Positions 49,790 to 62,400 of a stretch of 64,000 bases of DNA are shown here, piece by piece. The DNA is from Trichoplax sp. H2 (taxonomy: Eukaryota > Placozoa > Uniplacotomia > Trichoplacea): NCBI GenBank assembly GCA_003344405.1, contig NOWV01000274.1:1-64000 (forward strand), read 5' to 3'. How positions within the stretch are numbered: position 1 is the first letter of the stretch; every line of letters begins with the position of its first letter. The position numbers were made by a program, and so were the translations under genes. Under the pieces are notes generated by a model, which saw only the letters and a program-made list of their open reading frames with translations, did not search any database and was not told the origin of the DNA.

Positions 49790-52700
49790 ATGGAAAGTAG
49801 AACTGCTCAGGAAGATTTTCCAACTTCTTGTATTCGCATCAATGGCAGACCTATTTTGCCAGTCAGGGTAAGTTCCACTTCAGGTACTGTTTACACTTTG
49901 CAATTGATTCGATCCTACCTTAAACCTGATCCAAGAAGACCAGCAGACCTGATTCTGGACGAGTCCTGTGTCGTATTTTGCCTACCAATTGCCCTAATAG
50001 TACTCATGGATATAATTGCGGTAGAATCATTCAATCAAATCGTGTCGTCGTAATCCTCCATTAGCTGACGTCAGTTTTATGACTACACATCGATTGGAAC
50101 TGATCGTCGAGATGATTACTGGTATACCAGTGATGATCATGATAGACTAAATACTAGTAGGATAGGCAAGGCCTATCATGTTTCTATACACGACAACATC
50201 GACAAGAGTAAGGAATGAAATTTTTAAGCTTGATTCACAGTTAGGAAATTAGAATGCAGTTATTGTAGTGTAGCTTCACGCAAGTCTCAAATACCTTTAT
50301 CAATCTGCCAGTTTGCATAATAAAATCCCAATAGACTCAACCCGAGAGAATTGGTAAGGTAAAATAGTCATCGTCGATTGGCAGCAAGAAGGGCTAATAG
50401 AGAGATATAGCAAATTATAAAAATTGACTATAGTATGGCTGCTTAAACTTGTAATATCGCATAGACGAATCAAAGATTAATACAAGAATTGCATCAACTA
50501 AATTCTCTACCGTGATTGATTGATTATAATGCATAATATTTATATTCGTATTACTCGTGTTTACTTTTCCGATGGTTTGAAATGGTTAGTCTTCATTCGA
50601 TCAGGAGGTTAAGGAAGTGCACTACCTCAAAATAGATAAATAAATCTCTGTTACGAATTATTGAAAAATTTGAAATACCTGCTAAAATGTCTAGTAGTCC
50701 TTGAATAATTTTGATCGTAGTATAGTTACGTATAGCGATAACTCCTTGTATGGATGATTAATCAATCGGTGTACAGTAAAAGGGACTGTGATTCTTAATT
50801 CAAACAACCATGTTGCTTTAGGACTTGGGATGTGCTTGGTATTTGATCCTAAACGTAGAAATTTTGTATAAATTTGATTAAAGTGCGGGTAGTTTACCTC
50901 TGCAGTGTGATTGAAATTAACATCCCAATTTCGATTCTGCTTCGTATTCCTTAATAAAACATTAATTTAATCCAAATCATGCACAGGTCGATGATAATTA
51001 TAAGAATGAAATTGCTAAATATAAAGCCATGGCGATTGCTCGGCAAAAGAAACTTGAGGATGCCAAGAAAGCAAAGCATAAACAATTACTTCAGGATATA
51101 GACATGAAAATGAAAGTGTTAGAGGTATGACATCTTACCAAATTGATCATTAATCTTATGACCGAATCTTTCTCATTCCTGTTTCCACTGCTCCATAGGA
51201 GAAAAAAAGAAATCGTCAAAAGTTAGAGCAAGTATCTGAATCGAATCCAAAACAACCTTCTGAACAAGATTCGGCAGTACTCAGCATAAACAACGTTAAC
51301 CACGTCAGCGCTGATCATAGCAGAAAAAGTAATAACGACAAAAAATCGGAAACTTATCTCGAAGAATTTCCATTAGAGACTAACACTGGTTCAAGTAACA
51401 TTGAAAATGATAACAGCTTCAGAATATCTGAAAAGGATAATGCAACACCCAAAAAAGAGGAACATTTAGCTAGTAACGATACAGAATTAAACGAGACAAA
51501 CGCTGATTCTAGTAGCGATACCGGACTAGTTGAGGATTTAATTAAAGAGTTTAGTCAGCATTCATTACAAACACCACAATCAAGCGATCAGGAAGAAGCT
51601 ATCAAGGATGAAATCCTATCTGTAAAGAACCTTGGTAGTCATCACACTCGCGCTCCTGAAACAAGTGATAGTACATCTTTGAAAATGCCAACTGTTGATA
51701 ATTTCCAATTTACCAGTCTAAGAAACTACAGTCCGCCAAATAAAGATATTTACCATTCACCGACACAAGAGGACAATAACGAAAGCGTAGCATCGTCAGG
51801 TAGACACGTATACTGTGCTAAGATTATATTTTGAAAAAGATTGCATTGTCTGACCGATAAAATACAACAGTTGTCAAGGGAAAGTATACGGAAACTTTTA
51901 ACTTGTGTTATAAATTACTGTAGACGATTCTACAGTGTTACAGGCATTTAGTGAAGATCGACCATCTAGCAGACGTCGATTAAATATGGATCAAGTTGTT
52001 GAACCTATTGAAAATCCTCAGAGTGTGGATGATGTTGATGATGCTAAAATTCGGTCGTCATATGAAATTAAAAGGGCCTCTCCCAGTCGCATTGTAATTG
52101 CCAGACCTCAATACATATTTGACGATAGTATGGATCCATTCGATACTGATGATAGCATTGAGACCGTGCCAATGAGAAATGATTTTTCATCCGAAACGAT
52201 TAGTAAAGAGCAAATTGCTCCAATACGGGCTTGGATGGAACTTCATGATATCAACGTAAGAGATTAGTTTTCTTCGTATGTAGATATTTGCGTATGTAAG
52301 AGAGATTACTGAATCGTTGAATACTTGTAGATTATGTCTACAAACTAAAGTGTGAAGACGCGGATAATGATTTACGTGTTAATATTTTATTGGTTGTCAG
52401 CGTAATCTGAATAATTTTCTCTCGCAGTTTGATAAGGTATCAGCTATAGCGAAGGGATTCTTGACACGTTTATTGATTCGAACGGAAAGAGTGCAAGCTA
52501 TCATTCAAACCATTAAGGTAACTCTATTACAGCATATAACAGACCTTACCTGAATATAGTATTGCTCCACTAAGTCCTTTATATTAATGTAGGATTCGAA
52601 CCTCGTCTTGCATAGCTTAAAAGATGACGTAGGCAATACGCGTTCATCTATTCGAGACTTTACATTCAGGGAGCGAATCCTTTCGCAAGTACTATATTAT

Positions 52701-54325
52701 AATTCTATACAAGCATAGATTCTTACAACGTAACGGCAGTTGAGATGACTGCTTCTCTCATTCTGTGGATTTTTTAGCTCAAAGCCGCTCGGTATTCACT
52801 AAATGATATCTTTATATCGGCTCCTTCGCACGTACGGATGAACATAATTGCAAATGATAGATTAACCAAGGTTGGTTTTGATCTGTATTATGACAACGTG
52901 GATGTTGTATTTTTAACATTTAATAAATTATTCGCAGGAGATTTGTTAATGATTACAATAGTTTCGCTACTTATTTGATATTCTTACTGCAAACGGGAAA
53001 ATTGCTAGTATTAAAGTTAGTAAATGTAATCAGTAAGGCTCTAAACGCTGTTAAACTCGTTTCAACAGAATTCTCGACAGTCGTCAGCGAAGAGTAAGCC
53101 ATTGGGTCTAAGTCGAGCAACGCGAATATCTCTTAACAGACGTCTGAAGTCTGCGTATCCTGAACTTTATCTTGATACAACTTTTAGAACGTGTACACAA
53201 GTTCCACTGCTCACGCTATCAAGTCAAACTTTGCAGAACTTATGAATTCATTAGATCTGCTATACACGTATACATGTATTATACCTATGCTGCTCATTCC
53301 ACATACGTAGATTTAATCAATTCTTCCTTGACTGCATAAGCAACAGTAGCAATAAAACAACTGAAAGTTCTAAGAAAGAAAAATCAAAAATTTTAACGAG
53401 GTTAGAAAAGTAGGCTTTTATCTATTTTCACACACGTTTTATCCTACTTACCATTAGACTGCTTTATCAGTCGTATATTCACTTGTTTACAACAAAATGT
53501 GTATGGGTTTCTTTCTGTCTTCTTATGTATAGTTTTACTATTCAGTTTATTCAAAATCTTTATGTCAATCATTGTATTCTCCCTTAATGACTTTCTTGTA
53601 ACCGAAATAGTTTTCCTCAGCCTGAGCAAAGTGTTCAATCGCCTTATCTTCGTGGTAATAAAAGGTGAGTGAATTTATGGCACACTTTGAAAAATTAAAA
53701 ACTACGAGCCTGCTGTGTTGATTGCTTTACACTATTTGATCTATATCGCTTTGTGTATAAAAATGAGCACTCTGTAGATTTGTCTTTATGACATCATTTT
53801 GTTAAGTACTTATCAATCCGCAATAATCTATTCCTTTGCTATGGTCATGTTACTATTAGAATTTTTGGCTCTAGTAACACTCCAAATGTAGCTCGTGCAT
53901 CGCAACATAATCGATCCCCTACTGTAATATTAGATTTAGGGTATGTTCCATGAAATGTTTGAATTATTTAGGTTATTTCATTCAATTGTTTATTGCAATA
54001 TCTTTTATGCTGATTTTCTACGTTATCTTTGCCTTCTATAAAACTTAGACATAAACGTCATTTAGAATCGGATCCTGTACAATTAAAGAAATCTCGTCCT
54101 GCGTCGGCCATCATAGAGCGTGGATACAACAAAAAGAGTGTTGCTGACCGTGTTACTCTAAGTAGTGAATTTTTAAGGCGAAATAAACTCGATCAGTCAC
54201 CAAAGACTGTTTCACCCTATTCAAGAAAAAAAGGCACGCCGAAGAACTTAAATTCTAAATTTCCTAAAAAGACTAATTATGGCGGAGCTATACCACTGGC
54301 GCGAAATATTTCCAAGAAGATCTAA
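49790..54325 (+). CDS. CCP110: CP110 centriolar coiled-coil protein homolog, 11 exons
   Basis: Exons: 49790-49867, 50987-51124, 51199-51799, 51924-52255, 52428-52517, 52593-52688, 52778-52870, 53069-53200, 53621-53664, 53875-53940, 54049-54325. The total is 1947 bases, 648 residues, phases consistent. The end of exon 8 (donor GTTCCACT) is the least certain; exon 7 also uses a weak GTTGGT donor. Landmarks shared with vertebrate CP110: IRINGRPILPVR near the N terminus, a Lys-rich helix (about 30-80), a long acidic disordered middle (73-370), and the conserved block AIAKGFLTRLLIRTERVQAI, FRERILSQLKAARYSLNDIF, then SRATRISLNRR in the C-terminal third. CP110 caps the distal end of centrioles and restrains cilium formation with CEP97; the vertebrate protein binds calmodulin. 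This protein is much shorter than the ~1000-residue human one, mainly in the middle. The tail is basic and Ser-rich. Confidence 0.9.
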
Positions 54326-57300
54326 GAATAGTTTTAATTTATTAAGCATTCATTTTGTAACGCTAATTAATCGACCTGTTTATTTATAACATGACCCCTT
54401 GGTAATTCTTATTGCAGATTATTTTGCTACCAGTCTTTAGGTACTCATGAGAGATACATATAGCTATTATATGACACAAAGTATGCTTAGTTGCGAAAAA
54501 TCCCTATCTTTGAGTTGCGTTTACTGTGATTGTACATATTATAATATTATCCAATTTTTTACTCGTCAAAATTTATTCATTGATACATACAGAAAAGTGA
54601 TTTTCACTGCCAGAGTCTTCCTTCTAATTAAATGCTAGGCTATCTGTATGTTTAAATAGCCATATTGCTCAACCATTTTATATTTGTATTTGCAATCTTT
54701 GTACATATACACACATAAATTTATATATTTCGAAATCCTTTGCCATCGTTGTTTGGTAATCTGTTACCAATGACTAATCTCACATTTGAATATTGTAATG
54801 CGAATCTAACTGTTGTGGAATGCGTTTCTTATTATTAGAGAAGTGATGTCGCATAATTAGTATGCTACTGTACGTTGCAAATAAAGTTTATTTCAACTTG
54901 ATACATTCGTTTGATTTGACCAACAAGTTATGGATGCGTGCCTATATCGTAATTTTATTATACGGGTATATGTTACTTGCAAAAGAAATTAAATATGTGT
55001 CGGTAAATAGGAAAATATCTAGTGCTGACTATTACAAAGTTCCTATAGATATAATAGTACAAGTTCTATGATGATTGAAAGCGTTATGATCCGCATGCTA
55101 TCGCATTAAACTACTGTTACCCTAACAAATATTTTATCAAGATTTATGTTATAGTCTGCATTTTAACTATGGATTAGCGGCAAAAGTCTTGCTTGGTTTA
55201 ATTAATTACGTATTTATATAAAATCATTGCCCAAAGAAATTAATTCGCCAAAACCTTTAATGTACGTACATTAATCCGTCCAAAAACTCATTTCTGTACC
55301 TCCTTCGATATATTTTAGATTTAAATGTGTCAGAAATTAGAATAAGTGTTTATTAATTTATTCCGGTATCTTACTTTCAAACTAGTATTTAAATGAACTG
55401 ATTTGAGGATCAGCTGATTTCCTTCTACCACTGTAAACAAGCAATTTATTCTATTTAATTTCGGTGCATTGTTCGTTATATTATTTCCGTATAGAAATTG
55501 ACTATTAACCATAATGATGCTAATTAAAAGACATCAATTGATGATTAATAACATTATAATCTGCTTTGAGTAATAGTAAATTAAATCGACAAAAAATTGA
55601 AGTAAAGTATTTTCTGATTGAGTTCTATCATAACTTGAAAGAGCTAAGCAATACCGACAGTATTAATAGTGAGCATTATAACGTCTTTTTAGCGCTTCAT
55701 GACATCACATTCTATCTTAAGTAAAGACTGGTAGTCAATTGGATCGATAAATTATTCAAGCCAATTAATAAACTGGCCGGGGCTTATTTCTGGATAGACT
55801 TTGCAATTAATTTCAATTTTGCCTATTGCGAGATATGCTGTACATCGATGATTCATCACATTACTATCTGCCTTGCGTAATAGTTAACTACAAAATGATA
55901 AATTAGACGTTGGAATATCGGAGTAAACAGATGAACAAACCAAATTCCATTGTTACTCAATAGTGGATTGCTTCATGCAAGTCTCAATAGTGTTTTATTC
56001 ATAATACCTCTATGTATCAGTGATCCATGATATTTTAATCTGCCTTTAAGACTGGTTAATTCGACCGATAAATTCTCCAAGTCAATAGATTGAATCCTAT
56101 TATTACTCAATAGAGCCATTCTGTTAGTTTAATAGCACTTCTAATACCTACATGATATTTTATCATATTCAAGTTTACCTTGAATATCATCCTTAAAAGC
56201 ATATAGAAACAAATGTCAACCCACCAGAACGGACTATCGAATAATCAAGCCTAACTTATCTTAAAGGTAAAAATCGATTCCTTTTATCATGATTAGTCCT
56301 GAATCAAAAGCATTAAATTATTGATATATTGTATAGTCTATATTCATTTTAAATAGAATATTTTTACTAAATCATTGAAAGTATTTCGCGCGTAAGCGAT
56401 CTACCGAGACATGGTAGTATTTTAATTGACAATCTTTTATTTTTTTCTATTTTTATTCATTAATACACTAATGCAGACAGTGGATTATTATTTATTTGGC
56501 CATTTCCTCTTGGCGTGGGATACAGCCTACATGACAACATCATTCCGCAGATGGTTTACAAACTAGCAACGATGCCACACATATTGTAATGGCTTTGTCA
56601 TTTTATTGTTATTCTGTTAAAATAAAATTACAAGTGGAGAGACGAAGACAATAGTCGATGGCTGTACAACTAGACGACTCTTGATTTGTATTGTATTTTA
56701 TCATCAAAAGAAAACATAAAGATTATTTATTATCAAGTTAAATTAAGAATGATAGTATTAAATGTAAATTATTCAATACATTAGCGGAACAATATAAATT
56801 ATTGCTTCATTTGATGTTGACAACTTTACTCATTATTTTGCCATTTTTAATTATCGCTATAGCGTCATCTAGCTATACGTAATATCGGCCTAATCTCTCG
56901 TATAACTGGATAAACACCAATCTATTTAGTATTACTTTTATTAAGTAGAAAGAAAAGTAGCGTCTTATATCGCAAGATATATATATACAATGCTAGCGTG
57001 TTGTTTTGCCTTGTAATGCGCACGATGAAATACGCTAAATAACGCGAGGATGGCTAAGAATAATTGATAATGAATTTGATCATGGAAGGCCAAAATGAAC
57101 CCATGAATAAACTAATATTAATCATTGTCGATCGACAGGATACATCAAATCTTCCTGTCCATAGGTGTTATCATGACTTTACTGAATAGTTGTAATCATA
57201 AGCGAATATGTAAAGTAATTAACGCGATGGATCAGCGAGGTTATTATTCATTGTAAAATAGACCACAAGATGTAATTCAGATGGAAAGAAAGAAGTAAAT

Positions 57301-59400
57301 TACGGTACTCTACTTTTAATATAAGTATAGAATGTATTTGCGGCTAAAAGGAGCATGTTGTCAATCATTCTGCATCATCCAATTGTAGATTAATATCAAA
57401 CTGTAGACCAATGCGGAGCAAGGATGTAGAGTTAAATCTCACAGTAGGAAGTTCCTAAAACTTTACGGTATCTATACGAGACGATATCTGTCGTAGAGCT
57501 TAGTACCTTTCCTATTGCTATAATATATGAATAATAATCATGATCATAGTCATGACTTCTTGATATGATGACCTGATAAGAAAATTTTCTTTTGAATGAT
57601 TATTAAGTTAATTAGGTATAATTAATAATACAGCATCACCAGATCTTATTTTGCAGAAATAATGTCGTAACTCAAATTACCCCTACATATTCATTTCATT
57701 TTACAATTGGAACTGCAGATACCGTCGGCAATAATCTGCATTCGTATTGGATCAAAATTACTATTTTCTGCCATTAGAAAGGATATGGTACCCTTTTATA
57801 GCTTGTTATCGGACGAATTGCCAATGAATTTATTCGTAGTCTTTACAAGTTAACAATGTTCCGGGGCTTTCTTGCTATTGAGTACACAAGCTAAAAGGGT
57901 CTAAATACACATACAAACCGCATACTTTAAAATAAATACTAACGAGCAAGATATTAATCCATCAATTGGAACGAGTGTATTTGAGAAGGACATAGATCTT
58001 CTAAAATCAAAGTTGTAGTCCAACATGAATACCCCTAGCTCCTAATAAGAGTCAGTTTGATAAAAGCGAATTTTATGTCTCCAAGGCTATGACACCGTGT
58101 TTATAAGCGTCAATAAGCTATTTTCTACGGTTGATAAAATAAGGTCTCAATTTCAACCGAAGCTAACAAGAATCAATAATTGTAAGTAAACACTGAGGTC
58201 GTTGCCTATTTGCATATTCTATAGACTATTTTGCTTTGCTACGTTGAAATTGTTGATCCATTTGTATCATTCATATAGGCCTATCAGCACTTATTTTAAC
58301 CTTTTTTATCCCATCTAATCTTCCCTAGATCATTTTTCTACGTCTAGGAAGAAAGATTTCCTTTCATGAGGATTACTAATCTTATCTAGTCACGGAATTA
58401 GTATACCATCATCTCGATTGCACTTCGACATCTATGGCGGACTGGACAACCAGACAAGGAGAAGAAGCCTATGTTGCATAAACTCTTAGCGTGTTTCTCC
58501 GTCTATAGAACACCAGGGAGGATATTATACTAAAACTAAAATGCATCGGTGTCTACTCGAGTAATTCTCTATACCAAACACTTGCATACAATATCCTGAT
58601 TGTGCTGTAAAGTAATCATTTCCGTCCATGCCGAATTGCCGCGATGTCCGACTATCACGATACAATTTGCTATCCTTTGCATTGATGCACTCGACACTTT
58701 ACTACTGTCATTTCCTGGAACTTTGAGGCGGAGACAAAAAGTAATTAATATTCAACAGTGATCACTGCATCCAAGCCAAATACAACACATGAATAATACA
58801 TTAGAACTAAAGGCTTGTTATTTTTTCATCGATTGATCAAGACTAACGATACAATCTAGTTGGAAGCTAGTGTGATCTATTCTCCTATCGAATCCATTAT
58901 CGACTTAGAGCCATCGTCCATGATGCAATAATATGGTGGTAGTGATGTTTTGGTTATCGCCGTCGAGGAAATAATTAATCGATTTAGATTAGATGTTGAT
59001 TGTTTAGTTAACAAGGAAACGCTAAATTTCAACTGAATGATTCATGATTGCCGTAGTCTAGAGTCAACATATTGATCAAGGTTGAGCAAGTTAATAACTG
59101 TCAATTTATAGAGAGGAAAAAGGGGCAGGAGAAAAAACGATTAATTACGTTGATCTAACCGATTTAGTGTATTTTCCACTCTTGAACTTCATCGTTTTAA
59201 CATCGATCAAGAATAATATTATTGGTTTTATTTCGTATCATTTTGGGATCCATTTCATCTATTAATATCCACGATATTGTTCTATAGATTAAGGTTGAGG
59301 ACAACTGCAATAGAAAAAGAAATGAGACCATCGGTAATCAAAATTCATTAAATTTAATTATCCATCTTTACTAAACTATAGAATCTATAATTTAAAAAAT
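54326..59400. other. 5-kb intergenic interval with a short tandem repeat
   Basis: No gene recognised. Apart from the repeat at 55540-56200, nothing stands out. The last ~300 bases are the 5' flank of the myosin gene. Confidence 0.55.
55540..56200. repeat. Degenerate tandem repeat, ~155-bp unit, four or five copies
   Basis: The unit begins near ATCACATT-ATCTGCCTTGAGTAA, followed by TAATTCGACCGATAAATT-type sequence. Copies start near 55553, 55705, 55856 and 56026, with a weak fifth near 56150. Divergence is high. No coding potential. Confidence 0.5.
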
Positions 59401-62400
59401 ATGGCGAGTCTTCAAGCTGTTAAAAGTCGACAACAAACCAACGCCCAACACACTACCGTAGGTAATGTCAATAGTCCTACAAGTAATGCTAATCATCATG
59501 GCAGCCGTAGTAAAAGCTATCAAGAAAATGGACATCACCCCCATGGTGATACGACACCGATAGTTAATCATCGTCATGATGGAAATTCGCGTCAGAAAAG
59601 GATAGAAAATAGACGTCAACAAGAATCACCAGACCGGGAAAATAATACTCCATCTAATTCTAATTCAACAAAGCGACAAAAATCATCTTCTCATCATGAA
59701 ATTATCAATCTTAATCGTCGCTCTACCAAAGATTCCCTACCCAATCATACAACAAATCATGGACGTCCATCGGATTCACATCATGAGAATAATGACTTAA
59801 TAACGGTTAATAACGGTAGCGATATCGTCAATTTAATTCATCAATTGGTAATTTTACGCAAGAAATTTGCAAAATTACAAGACGAATGCAAGGAAAAACT
59901 ACGTCTTAATGGAGGAGCATCTTCTGACGAAGCAACTGGTAAGATTATCAGTCATAACACCCCAACATTGATCGTAGGTGGCCTTACAACCTTCTTTATT
60001 ATTGACCATATTGAATTTTGATGTCATCATCAATGCAATTTATCATAACATTGACTAAAACAAACTACCGCAATCTTGATCGACATGATAGAAAGAGTTT
60101 TAGAAGAGTCTATTTTAAACGCTTCTTCTTTCCTATCACTGTGTTTTCCCCTTATTTTAATGTTTGATTTTGATTATATCCAACGTTTTTTCAACTTAGC
60201 GTTAGAAATTTCCATAGAATCGAGACTTTGCCCTTATACTTTTATTAACCTACGTAGCAATTGGATGACAAGATTGTTTACTTAACAAAATGGAGTCTAG
60301 AAATAAGACATTTAAATTTTCGATCAAAAGTCTTACAAAAAACTTAATTCAATCATAGCAGTTGATCGCCGTTATTATGACTCAATTCGACAGTTCTTTA
60401 TTATAATATTTCTTCATTTTGCCATGAAATCGCCATGTATTTGTCGCTCTTTGTTCATCATGGCTAACAGGAGGTCTTAAACTCTGCAGTCTATCACCTT
60501 ACCCCATACAGTTTAGTTAATTGATTTGAACGTAGTTTCCTGTTGTGCCAACTGCCACTTACGGCAGCCTCATCAAAATAATAATAGTATCTCAAGGTAA
60601 ACTCTATCTATCCATTCTTTCTGATCAAGTTTGATGTAATTAAGTTTTGACAGAATAGAAGATAAATCATTCATTTATTAATCTTATCAACATTTTTTAA
60701 TTTGCTTGACACCAGTAGCCATTACAGAGTGTAAAATGGCGAGGGATAGAAATAGATTTTGATTTCTTCCTCTCTTTCTAGCAGAATTTCAATAAATCCA
60801 ATTGTAGAGCTACTATAAATCGTTTAAAAATTTCATCGTTCATTTGCTAGATGTTGGACTTGATCAAATGTAATATGCGTAGATCAAACGTCTTTCGTGA
60901 TTTCTTTATCGAGGCCGGAAAAGCTTGCGAGACGTCCATCACGCACTTAATAGTATTCTTTCGTTGCTTTATTCGTTAATCGTGATGGAAAGTAGTAAAG
61001 AGCAGAAATATCGAATACAGTGTGCTTCCAAGATATTTGTCACGTACTTTATATTCAATAGTATTCCTTCGTTGATAGACATGACGTATGCCGGCAATGG
61101 AGTTTTTATCCAAGTATCGATGGCAAAGTAGTCACGGTTCTCTGCCATTTTTTAGCTGAAGAATGTAGTAAGAGTAGAACGACTAAATATTACTTTCAAG
61201 CTATTTCCTGATACCGTGAAGGCTAAATTTTTCAAGCAATGCTGCTTATCATCACGTACATAAGTCGCGTTTTAGGGGATTAATTCAATCCTTACTCTGT
61301 CTATCCATGTATTAAAAGCAAGCCTCTTCATTCATCTACAATAAATTATAATAAGTCAAAGATGTAGAACTTTAATTTCTAATGCGATAGCTAATACCAT
61401 TTGATTACAAAATCGTATTCGCTAAATCGAGTCGATCGGAAGAGTTTGCTTCTTTATTGATAATGAATAGATGGTCTACGATATACTGTAGAATGACATG
61501 ATTATACTGAAATCACTAATGATAGATTATTCTACAACTTGGCGGTTAAAGCCTCTATAAAACAAATTGTAATTGACCTAACTCTAGATACTGTAAGCAG
61601 GCACATAGTAGGCTGTCCTCAATTTGAAACTGATTTAATATACTGATGATAATTTTTTAATCGTAATGATCTAAACTTAACGATGGTGCTTAACGAGGCC
61701 AATAGTTTTGATCCGTAAATTGCGAGATAGGCGCTAGCACTGTGCTGTGAAAATAGAATATAATGATAAAGATTACACTTGGATACAATAAAGTCAAGAT
61801 TCTATACTATATCAGTATTTTAATTTTTCTAAGAAGCTCAACTTACACCATTAGTTGAGATAAAGTAAGAATTAAAACGTTATTAGCATCTTTTTGCGTA
61901 ATAGATACTATACAGGAAGCATCGACAAGAAATTCAATATTTCTTCACACATTAGTATATTCGAAATTAGGGTCAATGTATCTAGGCTTGGGATTATCCG
62001 TCAGATATATCCAATCGCTAACCAATATAGTCCAATATCTGTCTAACAGTTACGGTAAATAATCTACGTGTCTTAAAATTGATTCCAATCGAAAAGACCC
62101 ACAGGGCAGATAATGGACTGACTGCTATTGCAAAAATAGTTCCGGTTTATGGAGTTTATTCTGAGACTAATCCACTGTTCATAGAATTATCGATAGTTTA
62201 AAATGACTTTATGACACAAATTAGATATTAATAAATCATTCATCACCGTCAACAATTTATAAGGGATGCACACAATTTTTTTAGATGTAACATTTTGAGA
62301 TCCAAAGAATTCAAATAAAGTTTTTGTTGCTAATTGTTATATTATTACCGCAAGTTGTGTTTTACATCGTTTATTTTAAAATTACTCGACTAATCATAGA

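Noticed and set aside
59392-59622. 76-codon minus-strand frame opposite the first myosin exon
   Set aside because: It is antisense to a longer, compositionally coherent frame with a good start and donor.
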